Counted from the first letter of the stretch, positions 1 to 8,109 are shown. The stretch: DNA of 54,212 nucleotides from Bradyrhizobium genosp. SA-3 (GCF_004212635.1 NZ_PSRT01000052.1:1-54212); one strand, 5' to 3'. The notes: a model not told the origin generated them from the letters alone. Numbers and translations: made by a program.

Positions 1-1432
1 GCACGCCCGGATCGCCACTACCATTGAGCAGCATCTTCCGGAGACGGTGCAGACACAGCCGGAGCTTCTTGCCCACCATTACATGGAAGCGGGGCTGGCT
101 GAACCGGCAATTGACTATTGGCTGAAGGCCGGACAAGCAGAGATCGCCCGCTCGGCCACAGCAGAAGCGATCACGCAACTGACCAAAGGTCTGGAGCTGA
201 TCTCTGCTCTCTCCGACGACGCCGCAAGATGGCGGCGGGAACTCGAACTGCAAGTCGCCCTCGGTGTCGCCCTGATGGCTGCGAGGGGCTGGGCCGCACC
301 GGAGGTCGGGCGGGCTAACGCGCGGGCCCGAGACTTATGCGAGCGCCTCGGCGACACGTCGCGGCTTTTCCCTGTTCTCTATGGGGAGTGGGTTTTTCAC
401 GTCGTGAGGGCAGAACTCGAGGCTGGTCGAAGTGCAGGCGAAGATTTACTCCGCCGCGCTCAGGAACAGAACGATGCTGCCGCCGAAGCCATCGGCAACC
501 GCATCGTCGGAACCGCTGAATTGCTTCGCGGCGAGTTAGTGGCTGCGCGCGCCCATCTAGAGCGCACGCTCGCTCTCTATGATCGGGCCGCCCATCGGTC
601 GCTTGCCTTCCTGTTCGCACAGGATCCAAGTGTTGCAGGACTGTCCGTTCTATCCTGGGGACTGTTCGCCCTTGGCTATCCCGAGCAGGCCCAGGCGAGG
701 AGCGAAGAGGCATTGAGAGACGCGACGGAATTATCCCACCGCAACACCCTCGGCTATGCACTGCTTTACGCCTGCATCCTATCGCAGCTCCGCCAGAACC
801 ACGACGAGGCCCGAGATCGGGCGAATGCGCTGATCGCGCTTGCAGCCGAGCAGGATTCCCCACATTTCCTCGGAGCCGGCATCATCATTCGCGGCTGGAC
901 ACTGGCCGAGGCTGGGGATTTTGCTGCTGGTATTGCGCGGATCCGGGAAGGACTAACGATGTGGCAGGATACCGGAGCGGGCTTCCTGGTACCCTATTTC
1001 CGAAGCCTGCTTGCTGAGGTCCACGGTCGGTCCGGCGCCGTGAACGAGGGCTTGGATCTCATTACCGAAGCGATCGACCGCGTGGAAAAAACCGGCGAGC
1101 GGTGGTTCGAGGCCGAGCTCCATCGGATAAGGGGCGAATTGATGCTGTGGCTGCCGAGGCCCGACCCAACCGGCGCGGAAGCACAGTTCGCGCATGCGGT
1201 TGCAACCGCGCACCAGCAAGGCGCCAAGCTCTGGGAGTTGCGCGCTGCGACATGCCTTGCACGACTTTGGATAGAACAGCGCCGGCGCGGCGAGGCTCAC
1301 GATCTGCTTAGTCTGCTCTATGGCCAGTTCGCTGAGGGTTTTGAGACACCAGATCTTCGGGCTGCCAGAGCAGTACTTCAAGAGATCACTGCCAGCTCCG
1401 AGAAGAACCCGATCCCAGGTCCCAGCAGTTGA
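1..1432 (+). CDS. C-terminal part of a TPR-rich protein (probable adenylate/guanylate cyclase or AAA-ATPase family), truncated by window start
   Basis: The reading frame is open from base 2, so the gene begins before the window. A GTG at 47 is just an internal codon. The visible ~475 residues are all-helical, rich in Ala, Leu, Glu and Arg, with repeated helix pairs typical of TPR-like arrays. The opening motif with HHYMEAGLAEPAIDYW resembles the junction after the ATPase domain in rhizobial cyclase-ATPase-TPR proteins. That family has an N-terminal class III cyclase or HTH domain followed by an AAA ATPase, neither of which is visible here. No signal peptide or membrane segment is seen. Function is inferred from family resemblance only; the effector domain must lie upstream. 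Confidence 0.7.
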   Translation, partial: HARIATTIEQHLPETVQTQPELLAHHYMEAGLAEPAIDYWLKAGQAEIARSATAEAITQLTKGLELISALSDDAARWRRELELQVALGVALMAARGWAAPEVGRANARARDLCERLGDTSRLFPVLYGEWVFHVVRAELEAGRSAGEDLLRRAQEQNDAAAEAIGNRIVGTAELLRGELVAARAHLERTLALYDRAAHRSLAFLFAQDPSVAGLSVLSWGLFALGYPEQAQARSEEALRDATELSHRNTLGYALLYACILSQLRQNHDEARDRANALIALAAEQDSPHFLGAGIIIRGWTLAEAGDFAAGIARIREGLTMWQDTGAGFLVPYFRSLLAEVHGRSGAVNEGLDLITEAIDRVEKTGERWFEAELHRIRGELMLWLPRPDPTGAEAQFAHAVATAHQQGAKLWELRAATCLARLWIEQRRRGEAHDLLSLLYGQFAEGFETPDLRAARAVLQEITASSEKNPIPGPSS

Positions 1433-1633
1433 GTCTGCAACGAGCATCGCAGCTCCCTGGTCAAGTCGGCCGCGCGAGAGACCACGTCCTAGTTGATCGT
1501 CAAACTCCACACAGCTGCAGGCAGAATTTCGGAACGCGGAGAACGCCTCGGCGTTCGCGACTCGTGAGTAGGGCAGGTTTGCCCGCCCGCGTCGGCGTCC
1601 GACGCCAGCGGCGGGCTCTCGCGAGTTGCGTCA

Positions 1634-2575
1634 GTGGCGAAGCGTACCAAGGCACCTCCGGCCAAAGTGCCGGAAGCAGCCCCCATGCCGGGCTTCATCA
1701 GCCCGCAGCTGGCGATCCCGAAGATGAAGCCGCCTTCGGGGGCTCAGTGGATTCACGAGATCAAATACGACGGTTACCGCATCCAGCTCCGCATCGACGG
1801 CGACGACCGCAGAGCCTTGACGCGCACCGGCCTGGACTGGACGAACAAGTTTTCCACCATTGCGGGCGCCTTCGACATCGCGGGACAGGCGATCGTGGAT
1901 GGCGAGGTCGTTGTCATCCATGAGGATCGTCCCAGCTTCGCCGAGCTGCAGGCCGATCTCGCAACGGGCGATCAGGATCGCCTGTTGTACTTCGCCTTCG
2001 ATCTGCTGTGGCTCGATGGCGAAGACCTTCGGAATTTGTCCCAGCTTGCCCGCAAAGAGCTGCTGAAGGAGCTGATTGAGGGTCACAAGCTGGAGAAGCC
2101 GATCGTCTACAGCGAGCACCATGTCGGAGACGGACAGGCGTTGTTCGAGGCTGCCAGCAAGCTCAACTACGAAGGCATCATCTCGAAGCGGGTTGATGCG
2201 CCGTACCGGTCGGACCGGGTCGAAGCCTGGCAGAAGATCAAGACTGTCCAGCGCGAGAAATTTCCCGTGGTCGGATTCGTCAAAGACCCCTCCGGCGTCG
2301 CGGCGCTATACCTCGGCAAGCAGGAGGGCAAAGAGCTGCGCTACATGGGAAAGGTCGGGACCGGCTGGTCTCGAACGAAGTCCGCGGAGATCCGCAAGGC
2401 ACTGGAGACCGTCGTCAGCCCCAAAACCAAGCTCACCAAGCCCATCAGGAAGCCGAAGGCCACCTGGGTCGAGCCAAAATTCTACGCTGACGTGGAGTAC
2501 CGCGACATCACCTCCGAAGGGTTGTTGCGGGCAAGCTCATTCAAGGGGCTGAGCAAAGGAACGCGCCGTTCCTAG
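1634..2575 (+). CDS. ATP-dependent DNA ligase, stand-alone LigD-type ligase domain
   Basis: Protein of 313 residues starting at GTG. Motif I, the adenylated lysine, is EIKYDGYR with Lys44. Other nucleotidyltransferase motifs follow: a DGEVV strand, FAFDLLWLDGEDL, EGIISKR and EAWQKIK. The last ~100 residues form the OB-fold domain, with VGFVKDPSG and YMGKVGTGW. The length fits only the ligase module of LigD; polymerase and 3'-phosphoesterase modules are absent. It would seal nicks using ATP, most likely in a Ku-dependent or accessory end-joining pathway, but no ku gene is in the window. A short basic, proline-rich leader precedes the domain. The two small genes that follow may be co-transcribed. 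Family call is firm; the in vivo role is inference. Confidence 0.9.
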   Translation: MAKRTKAPPAKVPEAAPMPGFISPQLAIPKMKPPSGAQWIHEIKYDGYRIQLRIDGDDRRALTRTGLDWTNKFSTIAGAFDIAGQAIVDGEVVVIHEDRPSFAELQADLATGDQDRLLYFAFDLLWLDGEDLRNLSQLARKELLKELIEGHKLEKPIVYSEHHVGDGQALFEAASKLNYEGIISKRVDAPYRSDRVEAWQKIKTVQREKFPVVGFVKDPSGVAALYLGKQEGKELRYMGKVGTGWSRTKSAEIRKALETVVSPKTKLTKPIRKPKATWVEPKFYADVEYRDITSEGLLRASSFKGLSKGTRRS

Positions 2576-2617
2576 CTGCGTTTTAGCTTCCACAGTATGC
2601 GTGGAGTACCGGCCGTG

Positions 2618-2797
2618 AAACCGGATCGCGTGAGGGCAGCCGTCAAACAGGCCCAGGCCATTCTGGCGAGCTATGTCGAGCCGGGGTCGCGCGACGGCAA
2701 CAAGACAATCAATGATCTGCTGGATGTTCTCGATGACGAAGAGCTGATCGAGGCCATGGAGAGGGAAGATGCGCAAGGCACTGGCAGAACTGAGTGA
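2618..2797 (+). CDS. Small acidic hypothetical protein
   Basis: About 59 residues if translation begins at the GTG at 2618, which has GGAG eight bases upstream; an ATG at 2597 in the same frame lacks a ribosome site. The protein is predicted helical and acidic in its second half (LLDVLDDEELIEAMERED). No domain recognised. Its end overlaps the start of the next small gene by 29 bases, suggesting translational coupling. It lies 40 bases after the ligase gene on the same strand and may belong to the same transcript. Confidence 0.5.
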   Translation, partial: KPDRVRAAVKQAQAILASYVEPGSRDGNKTINDLLDVLDDEELIEAMEREDAQGTGRTE

Positions 2798-2900
2798 GGA
2801 CGAACGTGACGTGTTGCTTTATCTGGCCGACCTCGGCACTGCAGCATGTCTCTCGGGCCTGATCGTCAGCATCCTCAAGCTCATAGGCGATCTGTTCTGA
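2769..2900 (+). CDS. 43-residue hypothetical protein with a hydrophobic C-terminus
   Basis: The ATG at 2769 is preceded by GGAGAGGGAA, a good ribosome site inside the end of the upstream gene. The product begins with a charged helix (RKALAELSEDERD) and ends in a hydrophobic segment (GLIVSILKLIGDLF) that could be a single membrane helix or an amphipathic anchor. It overlaps the previous gene in another frame, a classical coupled arrangement. No family recognised; short genes of this kind are often missed in annotation. Confidence 0.45.
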   Translation: MRKALAELSEDERDVLLYLADLGTAACLSGLIVSILKLIGDLF

Positions 2901-3092
2901 CAAAGCCCGACTGCCCGATCTGGCTTGGCATCGGCTTTGTGTGCGAGAGCCATCCCGGTCGCGCTTGGAGTTTTTTCGGAGGCCTCTAATAGTGGTCGCT
3001 GGCTAACAAGCGGGAGCCGGCCGGACTTGCACCGTGCTCGTCGACCTCATGGGTTCGAGCAAGTCGGCGTGGGGCCACCACGGGAAAGTCCG

Positions 3093-3305
3093 CTAGCGAA
3101 CAACGCCTGCCGCATCGTCGTCCTCGTTCGGCAAGAGCCAATCGATCGCAAGCAGGCTGGCCTCAAGTAGAACGAAGGCAACAATGCCGCCGAGCAGTCC
3201 GAAGAACACAATCGAGAAGGTCGCGAGCATAATCGCGCAGAAGACGTCGGCCAGCACCTTGTAAGTGCGTTGTGCCTGGTCCTGCTTGGATGTGAAGTAC
3301 GGCAT
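3093..3305 (-). CDS. Small membrane protein, hypothetical
   Basis: 70 residues, with GGAGGAGCCCGG directly before the ATG. The N-terminal 20 residues are polar (TSKQDQAQRTYKVLADVF), followed by one or two hydrophobic stretches around residues 22-57 (IMLATFSIVFFGLLGGIVAF and EASLLAIDWLL) and an acidic tail NEDDDAAG. It would sit in the inner membrane. No function is suggested by the neighbours. The strong ribosome site and hydrophobic pattern support a real gene. Confidence 0.6.
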   Translation of the reverse strand: MPYFTSKQDQAQRTYKVLADVFCAIMLATFSIVFFGLLGGIVAFVLLEASLLAIDWLLPNEDDDAAGVVR

Positions 3306-3437
3306 CCGGGCTCCTCCAGCATTTGGGTCAGCCTAGTCAAAACGAGCAGCGATCGTCCGTTCCCTATGGAAGGCAGGGCTACCCGCGCACTCGCACGCGT
3401 GCATCTGGGCGGCCCCGGCTTTCCGCAATCATAGGGG

Positions 3438-3629
3438 TCACTCGTCCAGCCCGGCCTTTTGCCGCATCTTGTCGATCAACTCCGACGCCTCGGCCTTGGT
3501 CAGTTCTTGCTCGGGCAGGTTCTGATGCGCCTGCTCGGCGAGGGTCTTGAGGTAGGATTCCTGGGCTCCGGTCATCGGGTCGTCTCCGGACACCCAGTCT
3601 TTCGGGTCCTTCTCGGTATTGTCTGCCAT
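3438..3629 (-). CDS. DUF3072 family protein
   Basis: 63 residues starting MADNTEKDPKDW. The core matches DUF3072 as I know it: DDPMTGAQESYLKTLAEQA followed by an acidic linker and EASELIDKMRQKAG. A longer frame begins at 3689, but the ATG at 3629 has GGAGAA at the right distance and starts the conserved part, so it is preferred. The family is small, soluble and of unknown function, common in rhizobia and other soil bacteria. Single gene, divergent from the broken gene at 3719. Confidence 0.8.
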   Translation of the reverse strand: MADNTEKDPKDWVSGDDPMTGAQESYLKTLAEQAHQNLPEQELTKAEASELIDKMRQKAGLDE

Positions 3630-3718
3630 CACAATTCTCCTTCTCCGTCCAACGTCGGACTGGACTCTTCGTTCCGTTTTTGTTCTCATGGACCATATTC
3701 AAAATCGCGGGGCTGAAC

Positions 3719-3951
3719 ATGCCGGACCTGGACGTTGTCAGGCGGGAGATCGAACGGATGCGCATCCGGATGGGAAGGCAGAGGAAGGAGATCCTCCAAT
3801 TGCAGCGGGCGGGTGTCGGGACGCCTCGGCCGAAGCGCTGCTGTCGCGGATGGAGGCAAAGATTGAAAGTCTTTGCGCGCAGCGCGACGCGCTGAAGAGC
3901 GCGCAGCCGCGCCAGACCAAGGGCAGGGTGCTCGGCGGGAGGACATGGTGA
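3719..3951 (+). pseudogene. Small coiled-coil hypothetical gene, split by a frameshift
   Basis: The first part reads MPDLDVVRREIERMRIRMGR and continues to a helix ending LQLQRAG near 3815. It then loses sense. From about 3820 another frame carries a matching continuation, ASAEALLSRMEAKIESLCAQ followed by RDALKS, up to the stop at 3951. The two halves together make a plausible ~77-residue helical protein, so a one-base insertion or deletion near 3810-3825 is inferred. It may be a real mutation or a sequence error. The gene ends by overlapping the ATG of the next gene by seven bases. Confidence 0.5.
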
Positions 3952-4172
3952 GCAGGCGTTGGTTCGACGATGAGAGAGAGCTATCGCCCTTCCTGACCGC
4001 GCTCGAGGACGTTCGCCGAAGAGCGACGCGGGAAGGGTGGTGCTATGCCCATGTCCAGGCCATCATCGTGGCCATCGACCAGTACGCGGAAGCTGCGACC
4101 GGTAATCGCGAGTATTTCCTGAACAAGCCGGTTTCAATTGGTGAGAGCCGGAAGGCCGGGGACGTTCGGTGA
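3945..4172 (+). CDS. Hypothetical protein, 75 residues
   Basis: Starts at the ATG at 3945 behind GGGAGGAC, overlapping the end of the frameshifted upstream gene, so the two were probably translationally coupled. The sequence MVSRRWFDDERELSPFLTAL continues with a helical, charged body (VQAIIVAIDQYAEAATGN) and the tail NREYFLNKPVSIG. Soluble, no cysteine cluster or signal peptide. I recognise the general type as conserved in Bradyrhizobium-like genomes but no function. Confidence 0.55.
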   Translation: MVSRRWFDDERELSPFLTALEDVRRRATREGWCYAHVQAIIVAIDQYAEAATGNREYFLNKPVSIGESRKAGDVR

Positions 4173-4411
4173 GGGCGGTGACCCCGAGGCTGTTGCTCTT
4201 GCATCGCATCGGGGCGCATGGCTGGCTTCGACGCTCACGGTCGAAGTACGACGTGCAGTCGATTTGCACGGTTCGAAATGACGGTGCTCTCAATCATGTT
4301 GTTCGCCAGGCATGACCACGGTCGCAAGGTAGCAGAGCGGCCATAGCGAACGAATGAGTGCACCGTCACCGAAAACCGGCAGGCCCTCCCGCGACGACTA
4401 AGGTTGTTGTC

Positions 4412-4485
4412 TAAGCATGATCTTTTCGGAAAACCGCTTCGCGCTTTGCGCTAACGCGGCCCTTCGGGTCCGGATCATGCTTTAA
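4412..4485. repeat. Palindromic intergenic repeat (AAGCATGATC type)
   Basis: The ends AAGCATGATC and GATCATGCTT are inverted copies, with CGGAAAACCGC and a GCGC-rich centre between them. This resembles a palindromic repeat I know to be common in rhizobial genomes. Its outer TTTA overlaps the stop codon (TAA on the minus strand) of the gene at 4482-4754. It may act as a transcription end or RNA-stabilising hairpin. Confidence 0.65.
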
Positions 4486-4754
4486 TTCGTCGGAAGTCCG
4501 TGGCGTGCAAAGCAGGACCGAACCTTGCCGGCCGGACCGGCGGGGACCCGATAAGCGTGCCAATCTTCCTGCGTGTATCCGACGGCGCGCAGGCATGCCG
4601 TCATTGCACTGTCCCTGCGCTTGGACTCGGCGACGCTGGTGCCGTCGCGTTGTGCCTGACAGACGGGGTCGTGATTGCAGTTGATGCGGGCCTGGGCGGA
4701 ATTGGCGAAGCTCAAGGCAGCTAATGAGATCAAGCAAAGGGAGATGGATTTCAC
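4482..4754 (-). CDS. Small secreted protein, hypothetical
   Basis: 90 residues from a GTG start with GAAGGAAAT upstream. Residues 1-22 form a clear signal peptide (KSISLCLISLAALSFANSAQ, cleavage after AQA). The mature part has four cysteines (INCNHDPVCQ, TACLRAVG, RSCFARHG), suggesting two disulfides in the periplasm. Function unknown. It precedes no obvious partner, but the next minus-strand gene upstream (4782) is another small exported Cys protein, so they may share a transcript. The stop codon lies inside a palindromic repeat. Confidence 0.7.
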   Translation of the reverse strand: MKSISLCLISLAALSFANSAQARINCNHDPVCQAQRDGTSVAESKRRDSAMTACLRAVGYTQEDWHAYRVPAGPAGKVRSCFARHGLPTN

Positions 4755-4781
4755 GGTAATTTCCTTCGAATATGCGTGTGG

Positions 4782-5018
4782 TTAGTTGGATTTGCAGACG
4801 AAAGGCGTGCCGTTCGAGGTGCGTCCGGTGACCGTCTTGCCCTTTTTGGTCACGGGGTAATTGTTGCCGCGGTCATAGGGGGAGAGGTGGATATAGGCGG
4901 TCGCTCCACCGTCGTAGTTGCCGGTGATCATGTTCTTCGCGGAGCAGGTCCAATCCGCAGCGTTCGCTTCACCGCCCAGGGCGAACGAAGTCAGCAATAG
5001 CATTCCCAAAAGTCGCAT
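4782..5018 (-). CDS. Small exported protein, hypothetical
   Basis: 78 residues. Residues 1-20 are a signal peptide (MRLLGMLLLTSFALGGEANA), with cleavage before ADWTC. The mature chain has a Cys pair (WTCSAKN and PFVCKSN at the end) consistent with one disulfide closing a small beta domain: NYDGGATAYIHLSPYD and NNYPVTKKGKTVTG. GGGGAATT lies before the ATG. It is 27 bases upstream of the following small secreted gene on the same strand. No family recognised. Confidence 0.65.
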   Translation of the reverse strand: MRLLGMLLLTSFALGGEANAADWTCSAKNMITGNYDGGATAYIHLSPYDRGNNYPVTKKGKTVTGRTSNGTPFVCKSN

Positions 5019-5181
5019 TCGAAATTCCCCAATTTAAAAGTGGCGGTACAATAAGCGAGGCGAACAAAACGACAAGTAGTTGGCGGGACCTACTTAACGT
5101 TCTGGTTAGCGAATAGCAGAACGGCCGCTCTACTGCGGGACGGCGGTTGAACCCCGCCGAAGACGGGCACGACCAATTATT

Positions 5182-5475
5182 ATGCTTCAAAGCCTGCTCA
5201 GCGCGATCGTGGATCTGATCCTGTCTGCCGCATGGAGCGCCATCGTCAGATTCTTCGGTCTGGAAAACCTCGTCGAAATCGTGACGGCGGTCTTCGGGCT
5301 TGGCTGTATCGTGATTGGCTTCACGGTGTTCTTGCTGGGCGGCCAGTGAACGTGGGAAGGCTCGCTCGCGTCGTCGCGACAGGCGCTGAAATATGTGCTG
5401 GTTGCAGCCATCGCGATCCTCATGGTGCTGGGATCATGGCTCCCGCTCCGGATCTTCAACCGGCTCCGCGGATAA
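5182..5475 (+). pseudogene. Small two-helix membrane protein interrupted by an in-frame TGA at 5347
   Basis: The ATG at 5182 opens a 55-codon frame: a hydrophobic helix (MLQSLLSAIVDLILSAAW), the linker RFFGLENLVEI, and a second helix (VFGLGCIVIGFTVFLLG) ending GGQ-TGA. The same frame stays open for another 41 codons after the TGA and encodes TWEGSLASSRQALKYV followed by a further membrane helix (AAIAILMVLGSWLPL) and a basic end (RIFNRLRG) before TAA. The continuation looks like genuine protein, so a nonsense change is inferred. The first 55 residues alone could still be a functional small membrane protein. No function known. Confidence 0.5.
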
Positions 5476-5530
5476 CTTCCCGAAGTACCTTCCGGCTCGT
5501 GATGAAGCTGGCTTCGCTCGTTCGCCTGTA

Positions 5531-5675
5531 GCCCATCCTTCGAGACGCCCGCCTATGGCGGGCCCTCAGGATGAGGTCGCGTGTCGCGGTCGAGATATCA
5601 GAGCCTCGTGGTGAGGAGCCCGCCGAAGCGGGCGCCTCCGGACGATGCTTTGCATCGCCGGGCGAAGCATGCAGG
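5531..5675. repeat. Intergenic repeat (CCCATCCTTCGAGACGCC type)
   Basis: Contains CCCATCCTTCGAGACGCC, CCTCAGGATGAGG and an inverted partial copy (GAGGAGCCCGCCGAAGCGGG). I recognise this as a dispersed repeat of Bradyrhizobium and Rhodopseudomonas intergenic regions. It fills most of the gap between two genes and codes for nothing convincing. Confidence 0.5.
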
Positions 5676-5690
5676 CCGCGCCGTCTGCAA

Positions 5691-5993
5691 TCAGGCTGCG
5701 ATCCGTTGCTCGACAGGTACCGTCAGGTATTTGAGCACTTCTGCGTGCTCGAGGTCAGGGACCGCGATGGCCGTGTGGCTGTACATCGCATGGCTCCGCG
5801 AGTTTGCGATCTTGTCCAGGATCTCTTTGCCTTTGATGACGTGGAGGCCCATGCCGTCACCAGAGGGGAAGATCGCGAGCACGACGTCATAAGCTGCGAT
5901 GACGGCTCGCAGCGCTTCGGCCTTGTCCTCGGCGATATCGACAAAAACGCGCACATCAGCCGCGAGTTCACGCAGCTCGTTAAAATCCAGCAC
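5691..5993 (-). CDS. Hypothetical protein, ~100 residues
   Basis: The preferred start is the GTG at 5993, with TTGGAG about ten bases upstream; a TTG at 6014 is possible. The product alternates helices and strands: VLDFNELRELAADVRVFVDI, then EDKAEALRAVIAAYDVVLAI and VIKGKEILDKIANSRSHAM, ending HTAIAVPDLEHAEVLKYL. It looks like a compact soluble alpha/beta domain, with no signal peptide. No family assigned. Confidence 0.5.
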   Translation of the reverse strand: MLDFNELRELAADVRVFVDIAEDKAEALRAVIAAYDVVLAIFPSGDGMGLHVIKGKEILDKIANSRSHAMYSHTAIAVPDLEHAEVLKYLTVPVEQRIAA

Positions 5994-6109
5994 TGTGAGG
6001 ATACTCCAACGCAACGATACTGATGCGAGATTGGAGGCGTTAGGTTACCGAAGTCTCAACAAGGCGTGCCGAGCCACAAGTTTCACGACGAGGTGACTCA
6101 TAATGCTCG

Positions 6110-6601
6110 CTAGCGCTTGGCTTCCTCTTTGCGAAGCCGGGCCTCCGCGGCCTCGTCCACGAGGTTCAAGGCGAGGCCGTCGTAGCTCAGCTTGAGCTCA
6201 CGGCCGACGATCCATATCCATGCCGTGCCGGCCTTGATCGGCTGGGCGTTGAACTGGTCGGAGATCGATTTGACGGCGGCGTCCTGCGGTCCCGGATTGT
6301 TCAACTCCGCATGGACACGCCAGATCGGGTGCTTGGCGTCAACGTCGTCACTATCGACCGTGACCTTGGCGCCATTGATCTCGCATTCGAGGGTGTACGA
6401 GCCCCGGATCTGGCGGCAGAGGTAGCGACGTTGACTGACGAGCTTGCTGGTTTCGTCGAACGTCATCCCGGGCGAGAAGCCGAAGATGTCGGACTTCTTC
6501 ACGAGGGCCAGGGATGCAGGCTTCAAGAAGCTCGGCTGGATGGCGACGAGGGCGGCGATCGCAACAACGATCAAGCCGGCGATGACGATGGCGACTTTCA
6601 T
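6110..6601 (-). CDS. Membrane-anchored or exported hypothetical protein
   Basis: 163 residues from the ATG at 6601 behind GTGGGGGACGA. A longer frame reaches 6784 but crosses a terminator-like hairpin, so that start is rejected. Residues 3-22 are hydrophobic (VAIVIAGLIVVAIAALVAI), either an uncleaved anchor or signal peptide. The exported domain has two cysteines (YLCRQIRG, TLECEING) and beta-rich text such as DVDAKHPIWRVHAELNNPG, ending in a charged helix AEARLRKEEAKR. Likely periplasmic; no function recognised. Confidence 0.65.
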   Translation of the reverse strand: MKVAIVIAGLIVVAIAALVAIQPSFLKPASLALVKKSDIFGFSPGMTFDETSKLVSQRRYLCRQIRGSYTLECEINGAKVTVDSDDVDAKHPIWRVHAELNNPGPQDAAVKSISDQFNAQPIKAGTAWIWIVGRELKLSYDGLALNLVDEAAEARLRKEEAKR

Positions 6602-6670
6602 TCGTCCCCCACGAGAAACCTTTCGACCATATAGCAGCCGCGGCGTTCTACCAGGCATCCCAAAAGCGAA

Positions 6671-6696
6671 AACCCCGCCTGGGGGAAGCGGGGCTT
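6671..6696. terminator. GC hairpin resembling a rho-independent terminator
   Basis: AACCCCGC and GCGGGGCTT form an eight-base stem round a G-rich loop. A short T-run follows on the minus strand (GGGGTTTTCG). It lies in the gap between the minus-strand gene ending leftward at 6110 and the HU gene; what it terminates is unclear. Confidence 0.4.
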
Positions 6697-6958
6697 TCTG
6701 GTGGGGTGAAGCTTTAGGGACTTCAGTAAGTAAGACGCGCCAGGGGGCAAATGGTTCAAAAAGAATCGGCAAATGCTGCAACATCTTTCACAGGAAGTCT
6801 GGAACCTCGGAGAACCCCTGCTTGCGTTTTGGGCCTCGATAGGCTCTAAGCCCGGTCACTTCATGACCTCTGGCATGAATCAGAAGCGCGCCTCCGCGGT
6901 CCGGCCGCGTTCACAGCAGAGTTTACGCGCGACGCATCCCTTCAAAGGAATTCAGAAC

Positions 6959-7255
6959 ATGGCGAAGATGACGAAGACCCAATTGATCGATGCAATTGCG
7001 GAAGGCACGCAGCTGTCGAAGAACGACGTGAAGTCGGTGATCGAATACATGGCGACGGTCGGCTACAAGGAGCTCAACGAGTCCGGCGAGTTCGTCATTC
7101 CCGGCTTCGTCAAGATGTCGGTGGTGAACAAGCCCGCGACCGAAGCCCGGATGGGCATCAATCCCTTCACCAAGGAGCCGATGCAGTTTGCGGCCAAGCC
7201 GGCGAGCAAGTCGGTCAAGGCCTCGCCGCTGAAGGTGGCCAAGGACGCCGTCTAA
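6959..7255 (+). CDS. HU family DNA-binding protein (atypical)
   Basis: 98 residues from the ATG at 6959 with AAAGGAATTC upstream. The HU/IHF fold is visible: an N-terminal helical dimerisation region (KTQLIDAIAEGTQLSKNDVK, then SVIEYMATVGYKEL), a beta strand with GEFVIPGFVKM, and an arm region. The usual arm tip GRNPxTG is replaced by ARMGINPFTKEPMQF, and the tail is Lys/Ala rich (KPASKSVKASPLKVAKDAV). Rhizobia carry several such divergent HU paralogues beside classical HupB. It should bend or coat DNA; a distinct role is inference. A longer frame from 6773 lacks a ribosome site. Confidence 0.85.
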   Translation: MAKMTKTQLIDAIAEGTQLSKNDVKSVIEYMATVGYKELNESGEFVIPGFVKMSVVNKPATEARMGINPFTKEPMQFAAKPASKSVKASPLKVAKDAV

Positions 7256-7299
7256 GGCGCCGGCGATGCCGGGGCGGCTTCGCGCAGCATCGCAACGGA

Positions 7300-7416
7300 T
7301 CAGCGGCTGAAGATGAAGTGGTGCTCGGCGACGGCAATGCCGAACATCGCCACGACGATCAGGAGAAACCACAGGGCCCGCCGGCCGTTGCGCTGCCGCG
7401 CAACCGCGGCTGACAA
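7300..7416 (-). CDS. Possible small membrane protein (~38 residues)
   Basis: A minus-strand frame encodes a basic patch (ARQRNGRRA) followed by one clear membrane helix (LWFLLIVVAMFGIAVA) and EHHFIFSR. The frame is open to 7524, but a strong minus-strand terminator hairpin at 7417-7443 interrupts it, so translation probably begins downstream of that, for instance at TTG 7416. No good ribosome site is seen. Kept as a low-confidence gene because of the well-formed helix. Confidence 0.35.
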   Translation of the reverse strand: MSAAVARQRNGRRALWFLLIVVAMFGIAVAEHHFIFSR

Positions 7417-7443
7417 GAAAAACCCCGCGCTTTCGCACGGGGC
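7417..7443 (-). terminator. Rho-independent terminator, minus strand
   Basis: On the minus strand CCCCGTGC, a GAAA loop and GCGCGGGG are followed by TTTTTC. No convincing minus-strand protein gene lies just upstream (to the right), so the transcript it ends is unknown. Confidence 0.6.
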
Positions 7444-7715
7444 TCTCTTGGCTGACGGCGTTGGGATTTCAGCGCCTGGCCGCCAACCGTGTTCGTAACG
7501 TAAGGTTGAAAATCCAAAAAGCAACAGCGCCGCGATGACGGAGTATGTTCGTCAGGCGGCGCTGCCGTATGACTGGGCCCTGAAATCCCCAGCCTCCGTA
7601 GGTGCGCGGAGCGCGGAAAAGGTTCAAGCCGCCGGGCCCTGTGGAATTTCGGGAAGGGGCTGGACTTTCTGTTCTCATTTTGTTCTAGTTAGTCATCTTC
7701 TCTTGGAGGTGATTC

Positions 7716-7853
7716 ATGACCGTCGAGAAACAGCGCGAAGTGATCAGGCTCTGGAACGAGCTCAGGAAGCTCGAGGGTCCGGCCGCAGAAGAGCTGCGCA
7801 TCCAGATCCTGGAATGCTTTTCGGAGAAGGGCAAAGCGAAGCGGGCGGCGTGA
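7716..7853 (+). CDS. 45-residue hypothetical protein
   Basis: A strong ribosome site, TTGGAGGTG, precedes the ATG by six bases. The product is a charged, probably all-helical chain: MTVEKQREVIRLWNELRKLE then GPAAEELRIQILECFSEKGK with a basic end. Its pattern resembles short rhizobial proteins of unknown role, possibly nucleic-acid or protein binding. Stands alone, followed by a long non-coding stretch. Confidence 0.55.
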   Translation: MTVEKQREVIRLWNELRKLEGPAAEELRIQILECFSEKGKAKRAA

Positions 7854-8109
7854 GTGGGATCGGCGGGCGTCGACGCTGATGCCTTTGAAGCGAACGTGTG
7901 ACGGAAAGCGTTCGCGCAGCATGCGCCAAGCCGATGACGGCGAACTCGCCTAACAGTTTTCGGTGCGAGCCGTGCCGCGAGATCGTCATCGTGTTCGCAG
8001 TCGTCTCGAAATTCTTGCCGCCGAAAATTTTGCTGCCGAAGAGTCGTGTACCGAGGGTGACGGCACGCGCTTTCATCGATCGTTAGGATTCGCATCCCTC
8101 TGATTTTTT

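Noticed and set aside
1500..1633. An inverted-repeat-bounded insertion remnant upstream of the ligase
   Set aside because: GC-rich short dyads exist, but no transposase, target duplication or second copy is seen.
5347..5349. Selenocysteine at the in-frame TGA codons (5347 and 20691)
   Set aside because: No selenoprotein family is recognised and no SECIS-like hairpin follows; simple nonsense changes or errors are more likely.
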